Shown here: in pieces, positions 23,638 through 32,574 of the stretch
Layout of the letters: the number at the start of each line of letters is the position of its first letter
Position numbering within the stretch: position 1 is the first letter of the stretch
Assembly: GCA_946480445.1 (NCBI GenBank)
Contig: CAMLJN010000016.1
Span: 1 to 64,000, forward strand
Length of the DNA stretch: 64,000 nucleotides
Source: an uncultured Buttiauxella sp.
GTDB taxonomy: Bacteria; Pseudomonadota; Gammaproteobacteria; Enterobacterales; Enterobacteriaceae
Reading direction: 5' to 3'
The notes under the pieces: generated by a model
Seen by the model: only the letters and a program-made list of their open reading frames with translations
What the model was told of the DNA's origin: nothing
Databases searched by the model: none
Program-made: the position numbers and the translations under genes

Positions 23638-24861
23638 ATCCCTGTCATTATGTGAGCTATCAGTTATAGGCGAATACTAACGAAACAGGCTAATCCTGCC
23701 TGCTTCATTTGTTTAGTATTAATCACATCATTAATAAGAAATACATTAATGTCTTTTATGCCGTAATGTCAAAAGATAATTGAGGGGAAGCGTCACTTAT
23801 TTTGCTTTTTGTTTCGCAGGCGGGGATGCTGCGATTGATTAATGTACCACTGCACGGATAGTTTATATAAACCCCAAGACAAATCTCACCTCATAATGTG
23901 GATTATTCTTAAAAATGGCGCCTGACGTGGCGTGGGGGCACCTCGAGCAAACCCTGCTCTTATGCTGTGACGTCGGCAGAGGATGGCTTTCTGTGCGAAC
24001 CTGAAACGTTACTCTCGCCGGAGGCTTCATTATATTAATGCCTTAGAGTTGCGATGTATCAGGTTGGCATTATCATCGTGCTTCTTTATTTATCCATACT
24101 TCAGAAAGGGAATTTATTACTTGCGTTAATATGCGGGGAGATGGGATGACGCGCGCTCCATGGATCTCTTGTTAAATATGGATAACTATAAAGGAATAGG
24201 ATGCGTTCTGGTTTTCCTGAGGGCGAGGCTTCTTTTTGTGAACGCAGGTATGACGCATCGGTATGGTAAATGTCATGTGACTGGCATTATAACCCCATTT
24301 TTTCTGGTGTATTAATCCTGAGTCGGAATGGCATGGCCTCTGGGGACAATGTACCCCTTCTTCGCTGTAAAGAATACCAGGAATTTTTTTACTGCTTGAT
24401 ATTATGTTTTCCGGGAGTGCTGTTCTTAAAGATAAAGGTAGAGAGATATTCTTGAACTTTCTTATATGATGTGTTTTTGGGTTTAAGGTTTTAATTAAAA
24501 GCCATAACCATATGATTTGTAATGATTAATCTTATTTTAATTTGTGTTTAATGACAGGGTGTTATCGTATTGTTTTTTTAAGGTTAATTCACTTTTGTTT
24601 CCGGAGGTAACTGTTAACATTTGAGGCGATTAATCGTTGTATGACGACCTGTAACGTATTTTTCTGCTAAACGTTTTAACCCTTCGGTTAAGGGTGGACT
24701 TCTGTCAGTAAATTGTCGCGCCGGGTCGTTAAATAACGAGTATGAAAGCCCATGTTAGAGTGGTCGGCCGGTGTGGCTAGCGCAAAGTTTATATAATGAT
24801 GTGCTTTTGCTACCGCCTGTGCTGGACCTGATGACAACATTTACGATAAATCAGGAAGAAA
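23638..24861. other. 1.2-kb AT-rich regulatory gap upstream of the TPS/biosynthesis block
   Basis: No credible gene. The longest plus-strand frame (24270-24455, 61 codons) has no ribosome site and odd composition. The sequence is clearly AT-richer than the coding flanks and has several ATTAAT/ATTAATC motifs, including three within 33 bases at 23718-23750 near the divergent regulator, and GCGATTAATCG near 24636. It probably holds promoters and binding sites (H-NS, MarT-like regulator) for both directions. AGGAAG before position 24862 is the tpsA ribosome site. Confidence 0.6.
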
Positions 24862-27531
24862 ATGAACAAGCAAAAGACTATGCGTGGACTGATTAAATTC
24901 AATCCTATTGCAGCTTCGATTTTGCTGTCTTTGCCAATGATGGCGCAAGCAGCAAATATCGAAATGAAAAATGGTACTTTAACCGCAGCCAACAATGTAC
25001 CGGTGGTGAATATCAACACTGCCAACGGGCATGGCATTTCCCACAACATTTACGATCGCCTGAACGTCGATAAAAATGGTCTGATTTTAAACAACAGCCA
25101 GAAAGGTGCCGACACCTTGCTGGCAGGGAAGATTGACGGTAACAGCAATCTGAGCGCAGGCACTGCGAAGATCATTCTTAACGAAGTCACTTCCAGGAAC
25201 AAAAGTACCCTTAACGGGATGATGGAAGTCGCCGGTGATAAAGCACACCTGATCATTGCTAACCCGAATGGCATCACGGTGCAGGGCGGTGGTTTCATCA
25301 ACGCCGAAAAGGCAACCCTGACCACCGGTAAACCAGATATGCAGGACGGTGAGCTGAAAGGGTACTCAGTGAACGGCGGCACGGCAACGATTGGCAAGCT
25401 GCAAAGCGCCTCGCCAACCGAGATCCTCGCTCGTTCGGTCGTGGTTAATGGTGAGATTGAAGCCGATAAGCTTTCCGTGGTGGCAGGGAACAACTATGTC
25501 AACATGGATGCTCAGGTCACCGGCTCTGTAACAGCCTCGGGCCTGCGCAATATCAACGCCATTGATGTCTCCAGCCTTGGCGGCATGTATGCAAATCGCA
25601 TCAGCCTGGTCAGCACCGAAAAAGGGGTCGGTGTGCGTAACGCGGGTACTATCGCAGGCGCTGCTGGCGGCGTGCAGATTGACAGCAATGGCAGACTGAT
25701 TAACAGAAATGCGGCCATCAAATCCTTAGGCGATCTGAGTGTCAAAACCAACGGTGCGCTTGATAACATGACTGGCACAATGGCCAGTGAGAAAAAAATC
25801 CACATTGATACCGCTAAGAATGGGGTCAACAACACGCGTGCTGGCAATATCGTTGCGCGTTCGGATGTGTATCTTGATAGCGGTGCGTTTGACAATACAA
25901 ACGGCAAGGTTGCTTCAGGTGGAATGCTGGCGCTGAATACCAATAACCAGACATTGAGGAACTCAGGCAAAGGCAATACGGTGGGGATAAGCGCCGGTCT
26001 TGTTGCCCTGCAAACGGGCTTGCTGGACAACAGTAATGGCCAGATAAAGGGTCAATATGTTGGCGCGAAAGTGGCTAACGTGAACAACACTAACGGTAGT
26101 GTTGAAGCGGCTGGCAACCTCGATATTGTCAGCGACGGCAATATCAACAATAACCGCGGGTTGCTGCGTTCAAGCAGCGGTCGTGTTCAGCTGGAAGCTG
26201 CCCGTACCCTGGCTAACGGTAAAACCAAAACGGCAGATACGGTAAGCACAGATTCGTTAGGTGTTCTGGCTGGTGATGGCGGCATCAAAATCACCGTAGG
26301 TTCGCTGGACAACCACGGCGGTCAACTTGCCTCTACCGGGGATATTTCGCTGGAAACTAAAGGCGAAATCAATAACCTCCAGGGGAGAGTAGCCAGCGGT
26401 GCCAATATTTATGCTAAAGCTAACACGCTACAAAATGTGAAGGCGGGTATTAGCGCTCAGAAAAACTTGAAAATCGAACTGGCGAGCAATCTTGTCAACC
26501 ACATTGGGGTTATCGGTTCTATTGAAGGTGATATTGAGCTGAAGGCCAATCATGTGAATAACAACGGCGGTGTTATTCGTGGTGAAAACCTGACGGTCCA
26601 GTCCGCAACCGGCGTGAATAATAGCCAGGCATTAATGGTGGCTAATAAAAAGCTGATTATTGAGACGGCTGCTAATCTGAACAATATCTCAGGTGATACC
26701 TTCGGCAGCGCTTACGGCATCTTTTTAGGCATGGCTAACCAGAAGGGTGGCATTGTTGGTCGTGAAGGCGTGGATATTACGGCTAAAAATATTGCCAATG
26801 GCAAAAGCCGCATCGTGGCCGAACTGGGGCCGCTTAAGCTGAATGTTGATGGTAACATTGCAAGTAATGATGCCTTGCTGGCTAGTGGAGCAGGCAACTC
26901 CCACATTAAAGCAAAAGCGTTCAGCAGCAATTACTCGACGATTTATAGTGCGGGTAATATGACGATTGATGTTGACTCCCTGTCCAGTCTAAGCTCCGGC
27001 TCAATGACCAATAATAATGCTACCGGCATTATTGCTGCCGATGGGAATCTGGCGCTGAACGTGAAGAGTTCTTTCACTAACTACGGCTGGATTACTGCAA
27101 AAGGTGACGCCGCCATGAACATCACCGGGCAGCTGACCAACTATAACACCATTCTTTCCGACGGTAATTTATCATTAGATGCCAGCTCTGCGCTGACTAA
27201 TAATAAAGACATTGTTTCTGCTAAAGCGCTCACCATGAAAACTACCGGTGCGCTGAGGAACAATGGTAGCGGAAACATGGTCGGTCGGGTGAGCACGACT
27301 GCTCAGGCTCAGGATATTACCAATAATGGTAACCTGGTCGGGGACGAAATGCTGACTGTCAATGCCTCGCGTAATATCTATAACTACGGCAGCATGTACA
27401 GCAAAGGCAAGGCCGTTATCGGCGCGAAAATCGTGACGAACAGCGGCAGCAAAACCGTTCTCGGTGGTAGCAAGGGAACGGAACTGAATGCTGATAGAGT
27501 TATCGGTAATGGAATAATCGTTGGCATGTAA
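24862..27531 (+). CDS. TpsA: two-partner-secretion filamentous haemagglutinin-like exoprotein
   Basis: A large secreted adhesin-type protein. The signal peptide ends at about residue 30 (MMAQA). A TPS secretion domain follows at about 31-250 with GISHNIYDRLNVDKNGLIL and NPNGI (134-138), the recognition region for TpsB. The rest is a beta-helix with recurring Asn/Gly-rich repeats such as GNLDIVSDGNINNNRG and AAGNLDI-like units. At 889 residues it is short for the family. There is no VENN or pretoxin motif and no C-terminal toxin or cysteine-rich domain, so contact-dependent inhibition is unlikely; adhesion or autoaggregation fits better. The partner tpsB follows after a 69-base hairpin-containing gap. 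Confidence 0.9.
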   Translation: MNKQKTMRGLIKFNPIAASILLSLPMMAQAANIEMKNGTLTAANNVPVVNINTANGHGISHNIYDRLNVDKNGLILNNSQKGADTLLAGKIDGNSNLSAGTAKIILNEVTSRNKSTLNGMMEVAGDKAHLIIANPNGITVQGGGFINAEKATLTTGKPDMQDGELKGYSVNGGTATIGKLQSASPTEILARSVVVNGEIEADKLSVVAGNNYVNMDAQVTGSVTASGLRNINAIDVSSLGGMYANRISLVSTEKGVGVRNAGTIAGAAGGVQIDSNGRLINRNAAIKSLGDLSVKTNGALDNMTGTMASEKKIHIDTAKNGVNNTRAGNIVARSDVYLDSGAFDNTNGKVASGGMLALNTNNQTLRNSGKGNTVGISAGLVALQTGLLDNSNGQIKGQYVGAKVANVNNTNGSVEAAGNLDIVSDGNINNNRGLLRSSSGRVQLEAARTLANGKTKTADTVSTDSLGVLAGDGGIKITVGSLDNHGGQLASTGDISLETKGEINNLQGRVASGANIYAKANTLQNVKAGISAQKNLKIELASNLVNHIGVIGSIEGDIELKANHVNNNGGVIRGENLTVQSATGVNNSQALMVANKKLIIETAANLNNISGDTFGSAYGIFLGMANQKGGIVGREGVDITAKNIANGKSRIVAELGPLKLNVDGNIASNDALLASGAGNSHIKAKAFSSNYSTIYSAGNMTIDVDSLSSLSSGSMTNNNATGIIAADGNLALNVKSSFTNYGWITAKGDAAMNITGQLTNYNTILSDGNLSLDASSALTNNKDIVSAKALTMKTTGALRNNGSGNMVGRVSTTAQAQDITNNGNLVGDEMLTVNASRNIYNYGSMYSKGKAVIGAKIVTNSGSKTVLGGSKGTELNADRVIGNGIIVGM

Positions 27532-27544
27532 TTAAGCAATAAAT

Positions 27545-27582
27545 AAAAGCAGCGGGGCGACCCACGGTCCTCTGCTGCTTTT
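27545..27582 (+). terminator. hairpin between tpsA and tpsB (possible attenuator)
   Basis: AAAAGCAGC (27545-27553) pairs with GCTGCTTTT (27574-27582) and is followed by ATTCTCC. It sits 19 bases before the tpsB start. The T-run is short and inside the stem, so partial termination or mRNA-end protection would lower tpsB and downstream expression relative to tpsA. Confidence 0.55.
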
Positions 27583-27600
27583 ATTCTCCAGAGAAAGATC

Positions 27601-29250
27601 ATGAACACCCGATTTTATTTTATGCTACTGCTCGTGGTTTCGTTCTGTAACCTGAATGCCTTTGCCGATACACAATTAAATCGTCTGGTTAAAGAACAAC
27701 AAAAGAATGATAACAACACCCTGCAGGAATCAAGGGTGGAAAAAAAAGATGTCTTCTCCAGCGTGGAGAATAAATCTGTTGCGGAAATTGAGTTACCGCA
27801 GGAGCAGGTTTGCTATGCGATTAATGAACTGGTTGTTGATAACGATTTTTTAAATAATAAAGCGGTAAAAAATATAAAGCAGCAGGTCGCAGGGCAGTGT
27901 CTCGGGGCGAAAGGAATAGAAAAGGTTGCCGCAGTTTTACAGGATATATTTATCAAGTCCGGGTACGTCACGACTCGTATCGAGACGCCGATGCAGGATC
28001 TGTCATCAAAAAAACTGCTCCTCGCTGTGAGACCGGGACTGATCCAGAACGTGATTATTGAAGATGATGAAATTCGTTCCTGGGTATTACCTTTTGGTAA
28101 AGGCGACCTGCTCAATATCAGAAATCTTGAGCAGGGGCTGGAAAACCTGCAAAAAATGCCCGGCGTTGATGTAAAAATCAATATTGAGCCAGGCAATAAA
28201 GATGGCTATAGCAATGTGGTTATCAATACTCATCGAGTCAAAAAGTGGAACTTAAGAACCTCATATAACAACTGGGGAGATAAGAGCACTGGACGGCAGG
28301 TGGTGGGCGGCGTGGGCTATTTATATAACCTGGCCGGCATGAGTGACATCTTCTATGTGGCGGGTAGCAGCAGTACCACCGGCGCCTATAAAAGCCTCAG
28401 CGGCTATTACAGTTTTCCGGTTAGATTTTGGGATTATGAGATTTTCTATAGCCGCAGCCATTCTCGCCAGGGGCTTGATTTTGCGTTCATCAATCTCGAC
28501 TATCTGGGCGAAAACGAGTACCTGAGCCTGAAGGGATCGCGAACGCTTTATCGGGACACGGATAAAAAAATTAGCGCCAGCGCGGAAATCTTAAGGCGTA
28601 AATCAGCCTATAAGCTGGGGGGGATTGAGCTGGCGCTGCAGGAGCGCGATATGGGTAACCTGCGCTTAGGGGTAAATTATAAACAACACTTTACCGATGC
28701 CGCGTTTGATTCCACGCTTAGCTGGCAACGTTTTCTGACCTGGCTTGGGGGTAAACAAACCCCGGATATGATGTACGGAGATGTCAGCAAGGAAAGTCAG
28801 CTCGTCAATCTTGACGTTAACTATATGAAGTGGCTGCCAACCACCTCATTCCAGAGCTATTACGATATGCGCATACGGGGGCAATATTCACCCCATACGC
28901 TCACCTTGCAGGATCAGATAAATGTAGGGGGGCGCTGGAGCGTTCGTGGCTTTGAAAACAGTACCGGTATTGATGGCAATAAAGGGTTTTATATACAAAA
29001 CACGCTGAATATGGTTACCGGTTTTAATAATGCAACGTTTTATCTGGGGGCCGATTATGGGCAGATTTCCGGCGAGGCCTATCCGCAGAATATGTATAGC
29101 AGTAAGAAAATTATTGGGGCCGCTGCGGGAGTCAAAGGTGCTGTGAAATCACTGGAGTATGATTTATCACTCACTACGCCTTTGATGTATCCCTCAAATC
29201 TTAATGTCGATCACTACATAATGAGTGTGAATTTTGTTTATCAGCTTTAA
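27601..29250 (+). CDS. TpsB: outer-membrane transporter of the two-partner system (FhaC/ShlB family)
   Basis: Exports TpsA across the outer membrane. The 549-residue protein has a signal peptide (ends near NAFA, about residue 22) and a POTRA region at about 60-200 ([15 protein letters not shown]..., [17 protein letters not shown]). The C-terminal 16-stranded Omp85-type barrel carries the lid-loop motif VRGF ([18 protein letters not shown]), and the last residues (NFVYQL) look like a barrel-closing strand. It lies downstream of its substrate gene, and only 8 bases separate its stop from the acpS-like gene, so transcription probably continues into the biosynthesis block. Confidence 0.92.
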   Translation: MNTRFYFMLLLVVSFCNLNAFADTQLNRLVKEQQKNDNNTLQESRVEKKDVFSSVENKSVAEIELPQEQVCYAINELVVDNDFLNNKAVKNIKQQVAGQCLGAKGIEKVAAVLQDIFIKSGYVTTRIETPMQDLSSKKLLLAVRPGLIQNVIIEDDEIRSWVLPFGKGDLLNIRNLEQGLENLQKMPGVDVKINIEPGNKDGYSNVVINTHRVKKWNLRTSYNNWGDKSTGRQVVGGVGYLYNLAGMSDIFYVAGSSSTTGAYKSLSGYYSFPVRFWDYEIFYSRSHSRQGLDFAFINLDYLGENEYLSLKGSRTLYRDTDKKISASAEILRRKSAYKLGGIELALQERDMGNLRLGVNYKQHFTDAAFDSTLSWQRFLTWLGGKQTPDMMYGDVSKESQLVNLDVNYMKWLPTTSFQSYYDMRIRGQYSPHTLTLQDQINVGGRWSVRGFENSTGIDGNKGFYIQNTLNMVTGFNNATFYLGADYGQISGEAYPQNMYSSKKIIGAAAGVKGAVKSLEYDLSLTTPLMYPSNLNVDHYIMSVNFVYQL

Positions 29251-29267
29251 CCGGGAAGATGAAAGCG

Positions 29268-29639
29268 ATGAAGCGTATAGGTACTGATATTGTTGAAGTG
29301 GCGCGTATTGCCAAAGCCATTTCTAACGGACAGCAGGCTTTTCTTGAGCGCGTCTATACCACGCAGGAAATTAGTAAAATTAATGCCACCGATCCTAACT
29401 ACGAAAGAGCATCAGGATTCTGGGCGGCAAAAGAGTCTGTTGTTAAGGCAATAGGCTGCGGTTTTCGCGACGGTATCCGTTTTCACGATATCAATATCAT
29501 GCACGATGAATTTGGCTGCCCGCATGTTGAATTCAGCGGCAGGCTGCAAGAAATTATTGCGGAAAAAGAAATTACCGATGTGTCGCTCAGCATCTCCCAT
29601 TGTCGTAGCTATGCTATCGCCGTTACGCTTATTTCTTAA
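29268..29639 (+). CDS. holo-ACP synthase-type 4'-phosphopantetheinyl transferase
   Basis: Attaches the phosphopantetheine arm of CoA to an acyl carrier protein, here presumably the ACP encoded at 30980. AcpS family (about 120 residues): the Mg-binding [10 protein letters not shown] stands at the N-terminus, [13 protein letters not shown] is the second motif, and [13 protein letters not shown] closes the domain. An ATG three codons earlier (29259) is possible, but the ATG used has GGGAAG at nine bases. The housekeeping acpS lies elsewhere in enterobacteria (rnc-era-recO-pdxJ-acpS), so this is a dedicated second copy. Confidence 0.9.
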   Translation: MKRIGTDIVEVARIAKAISNGQQAFLERVYTTQEISKINATDPNYERASGFWAAKESVVKAIGCGFRDGIRFHDINIMHDEFGCPHVEFSGRLQEIIAEKEITDVSLSISHCRSYAIAVTLIS

Positions 29640-29656
29640 CTAACTGTGTAATTAAT

Positions 29657-30412
29657 ATGTATAAATATAATGATTTGCCAGGCAAAAAAGTTCTGGTAAC
29701 CGGTGCCAGCGGTGATATTGGTCTTGGCGTTTGCGCTAAGTTCCTCGACCAGGATTGCGATGTTTATGCGTTGTATAAATCCAACATTACGCCATTAGCC
29801 GAGCTGAAAGAAAATCATCCCGGCGGAAAAAAATTGCATATCGTGCAGTGCGATCTGGCCTGTGCTGACAGCGTGACTGCTTTATGCGGTCACCTGACCC
29901 AGGTCGCTGGCAGGATTGATGTGCTGATCAATAACGCGGGCATTGTTAAAGACAGCCTCTTTGCCGCCATGAGCGTTGATGATTTTAGCGTCGTGATGGA
30001 TACCAATATGCTCAGTATTTTCCGCCTGACCAAAGACGCTCTGATGCTGCTGCGTGCGGCGGAAAGTCCGGCGATAGTGAATGTTGCGTCTATTGCCGCC
30101 ATTGTGCCGAGCGTAGGCCAGATTAACTACAGTGCTTCCAAAGGCGCGATCCTTGGATTCACGCGTACGTTGGCGGCTGAGCTTGCGCCGCGTGGCGTGC
30201 GTGTGAACGCCGTAGCGCCGGGAATGATCGAGTCAAAAATGGTCAAGAAAGTTTCGCGGACCGTAGTGCGTGGCGTAACGAACTCCATTCCCCTCAAGCG
30301 TCTGGGTACCTGTGATGAAGTGGCGAACACCATCGTCTATCTCAGCTCATCTGCCTCCAGTTATATTGTCGGCCAGACCATCGTCATTGATGGCGGCCTG
30401 GTGATGCGGTGA
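29657..30412 (+). CDS. FabG-like 3-oxoacyl-ACP reductase (SDR)
   Basis: Short-chain dehydrogenase expected to reduce the beta-keto group of the growing ACP-bound chain with NADPH. The cofactor loop is TGASGDIG, the NAG motif lies in LINNAGIVKDSLF, and the catalytic residues are S145, Y158 and K162 (NVASIAA, YSASK). GASGDIGLG has Asp where FabG usually has Arg or Lys, which could affect cofactor preference. Length 251. It lies 17 bases after the transferase and 3 bases before the dehydratase, clearly one transcript. Confidence 0.9.
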   Translation: MYKYNDLPGKKVLVTGASGDIGLGVCAKFLDQDCDVYALYKSNITPLAELKENHPGGKKLHIVQCDLACADSVTALCGHLTQVAGRIDVLINNAGIVKDSLFAAMSVDDFSVVMDTNMLSIFRLTKDALMLLRAAESPAIVNVASIAAIVPSVGQINYSASKGAILGFTRTLAAELAPRGVRVNAVAPGMIESKMVKKVSRTVVRGVTNSIPLKRLGTCDEVANTIVYLSSSASSYIVGQTIVIDGGLVMR

Positions 30413-30415
30413 TCT

Positions 30416-30964
30416 ATGTCCAGATATTCGATTCCTTCAAAAATATTCCTCGAAATGGGCGGCTGGCGTCAGCCTTTGCTGATGGTCGACCGGGTCGATG
30501 AGTTTAAGTATGGCGCAAATGGTTTTATCCGGGTGATTAAGCATGTCACGTATAATGAACCTTATTTGCTCGGCCATTTCCCCGAAGATCCTATTATGCC
30601 AGGGGTGATAATTTCGGAGATATTCGGCCAGGCCAGCGAATACCTCTCCTTTTTTACGGATATTTGTGATATTTATCGTGAGCGCTTTGCTGAGGATATT
30701 CAATCCCTGCGTGATATACACGCGCGCATTCACGATCCTGAGATGCTCGATATTATTCGAAGCCGCCGCGCTCAGGTGCGCGGGGTGCTGGCATCACAAA
30801 ATTTAAAGTTTAAAGATATTGCCTACCCGGGGGATACCATTGAGGTGGTCAGCAAGCTGGCATTTTCAGATATAAATGGCTTCAGGCATTATTCAGTCAC
30901 GGCTCATGTCGGGAAAAAAATCATCAGCCAGGGAACCATCGTTAATTTTAGGGAAGTAAAATGA
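30416..30964 (+). CDS. FabZ-like 3-hydroxyacyl-ACP dehydratase
   Basis: Hot-dog-fold dehydratase expected to remove water from the 3-hydroxyacyl-ACP. GHFPEDPIMPGV carries the catalytic His54, and E68 in SEIFGQASEYL is the catalytic acid. The protein has 182 residues, about 30 more than FabZ, because a charged helical stretch at about 75-125 (YRERFAEDIQSLRDIHARI) follows the active-site helix. That insert would sit near the substrate tunnel and may set chain length. The start overlaps nothing, 3 bases after the reductase. Confidence 0.88.
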   Translation: MSRYSIPSKIFLEMGGWRQPLLMVDRVDEFKYGANGFIRVIKHVTYNEPYLLGHFPEDPIMPGVIISEIFGQASEYLSFFTDICDIYRERFAEDIQSLRDIHARIHDPEMLDIIRSRRAQVRGVLASQNLKFKDIAYPGDTIEVVSKLAFSDINGFRHYSVTAHVGKKIISQGTIVNFREVK

Positions 30965-30979
30965 ATGGGAGTAATAAAC

Positions 30980-31261
30980 ATGATGAATGAAAACATTGCC
31001 GAGCGTCAGGCCGTGCTCTACACCATTAAGACTGAAATTATTCAGCGTTTGAATATTCAGAAAGAAACCTCGCAGATTGATGATGATACTGCGCTGTTTG
31101 GTAATGGATTAAAGCTTGATTCGGTGGATGCCACCGAAATTATTGTGCTGCTGGATAAGGTCTTTGATATCCAGGTGGCAGAGAGTGACGATCCATCTTA
31201 TATGCGAAGTATTAACAACCTGGTTTCCTTTGTGATTCAGAAGAAGCATGCTTCACGTTAA
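30980..31261 (+). CDS. acyl carrier protein
   Basis: A 93-residue carrier of the growing acyl chain. The phosphopantetheine serine is in LKLDSVDATEI (DSV instead of the usual DSL of AcpP). The flanking TALFGNGLKLDS and IVLLDKVFDIQV follow the carrier-protein helix pattern. The ATG at 30980 (or the adjacent one at 30983) has GGGAG eight bases upstream; an earlier ATG at 30965 directly abuts the dehydratase stop. It is distinct from housekeeping acpP, which lies in the fab cluster elsewhere. Confidence 0.9.
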   Translation: MMNENIAERQAVLYTIKTEIIQRLNIQKETSQIDDDTALFGNGLKLDSVDATEIIVLLDKVFDIQVAESDDPSYMRSINNLVSFVIQKKHASR

Positions 31262-31291
31262 TGCTGAAGGTTACAATATAATAAGGATGTT

Positions 31292-32461
31292 ATGATGAAA
31301 ACACTGCGCGATTTGCATTTACAGAACAATGCCACTCTGGCGACATATAACAATTATGCGGTGCCATCTGCCTGGCATGACCCTGATGTTGAATATAAAG
31401 CGGTAAGGGAAAATGCGTTACTGGTCGATTATTCGCATATGTCTATTGTTCGCCTGATCGGCGATGATGCCTGGGCGCTGGTCAATCATTTTGCCGCTGC
31501 TGATATTTCTATTATTCGTGATGAGCAGGGACTGTACTCGCTGGTCCTCAATGAAGATGGCTCTATCCTGGGTGATATCTATGCGCTGTGCACCGATGAG
31601 GGGTATTATATACTCTCAGAAAATATCGCCAGCGATGAAATTATTTCACGCCTCAATGACATTCTGCTTAAGGCTGACGAATTAGATATTCAGGAAATAC
31701 CTGAAATCACGTCGATGAATGAAGATGACTGGGGCATTCTTATGCTCGAAGGCCCGTATTCCTGGGAAGTGATGGCGGAGCTTTATGGTTTCGACGTTAT
31801 TGGTTTACCTTATTACGAGTATATGAATACCGACGATGAGCTGATGGTCTTCCGCTGCGGCAAGCACGGTGAGTTTGGCTATAAAATGATTGGTCCGCAG
31901 TCAATCCTGGTGGATGTCTGGCAAAAACTGCAGACCCTGGGCGAGAAATATCAGCTGAAGACCGGTGGGCTGGACTACCTGAAAAGGGTTCGCGTCGAAA
32001 ATCCGGGTTGGGATGAGAGTATTTACGCAAACTACAGCCGTAATCCAGTCGAACTGCAGCTGCAGTGGGCGATTCAGTACGATAAAGATGACTTTATCGG
32101 CAAAGCGGCGATTGAACCTCTCTCTTTACAGCAGGCGAAGCGCAAGCTCATCGGTATGTTACCGACGGAACAGTGCGCCGGTATTGCCGCCGATGATGTG
32201 GTAATGGTTGCGGATAAAGAGGTGGGGGTTGTTGTGAAGTCGATTTATTCCCCGGCCTTGCAGTCGTTTATCGCGCTGACGCTAATTGAGAGTGACTATG
32301 CCTGGGCAGATATTGCTGGCTACACTCTTCGCACCGCCGGGGGGGATATTTCCGCGACAACCAGGAGCCTTCCGTTCCTTTATAACCTGAGCATGTTGGT
32401 TAACCCAACCGAGCATAGCTATGTCGATCCCGCGAAGGCTAAAAATGCATTAAGCCAGTAA
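31292..32461 (+). CDS. GcvT-like folate-dependent aminomethyltransferase-family protein
   Basis: A 389-residue member of the GcvT/YgfZ/DmdA superfamily, enzymes that move or remove one-carbon groups with tetrahydrofolate. The N-terminal domain has VDYSHMSIVRLIGDDA and LNEDGSILGDIYAL (GcvT: N.GG..DD). RCGKHGEFGYKMIG corresponds to the folate-contacting G.TGE.GYE of GcvT, with the Glu kept. The C-terminal beta domain has GIAADDVVMVADKEVGVV. No gcvH or gcvP is near, so glycine cleavage is not its job. In this block it could demethylate or hydroxymethylate the ACP-bound chain or a starter; that is inference. Confidence 0.8.
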   Translation: MMKTLRDLHLQNNATLATYNNYAVPSAWHDPDVEYKAVRENALLVDYSHMSIVRLIGDDAWALVNHFAAADISIIRDEQGLYSLVLNEDGSILGDIYALCTDEGYYILSENIASDEIISRLNDILLKADELDIQEIPEITSMNEDDWGILMLEGPYSWEVMAELYGFDVIGLPYYEYMNTDDELMVFRCGKHGEFGYKMIGPQSILVDVWQKLQTLGEKYQLKTGGLDYLKRVRVENPGWDESIYANYSRNPVELQLQWAIQYDKDDFIGKAAIEPLSLQQAKRKLIGMLPTEQCAGIAADDVVMVADKEVGVVVKSIYSPALQSFIALTLIESDYAWADIAGYTLRTAGGDISATTRSLPFLYNLSMLVNPTEHSYVDPAKAKNALSQ

Positions 32462-32574
32462 GCATACTGGCTCTGTTTAATCGCGCTGCGATCGGCTGTC
32501 GTTTCAGAGCTAATTAATGATCGGTTTAGTAAATTTTTCTATTTAATTTTGTACGTGACTACCAGGCAATAATT

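Noticed and set aside
24270..24455. 61-codon open frame in the AT-rich gap upstream of tpsA
   Set aside because: No ribosome site, no recognisable pattern, and codon use unlike the neighbours.
24862..27531. TpsA as a contact-dependent inhibition (CdiA) toxin
   Set aside because: Only 889 residues, no VENN or pretoxin boundary, no C-terminal toxin domain and no small immunity gene behind it; tpsB follows instead.
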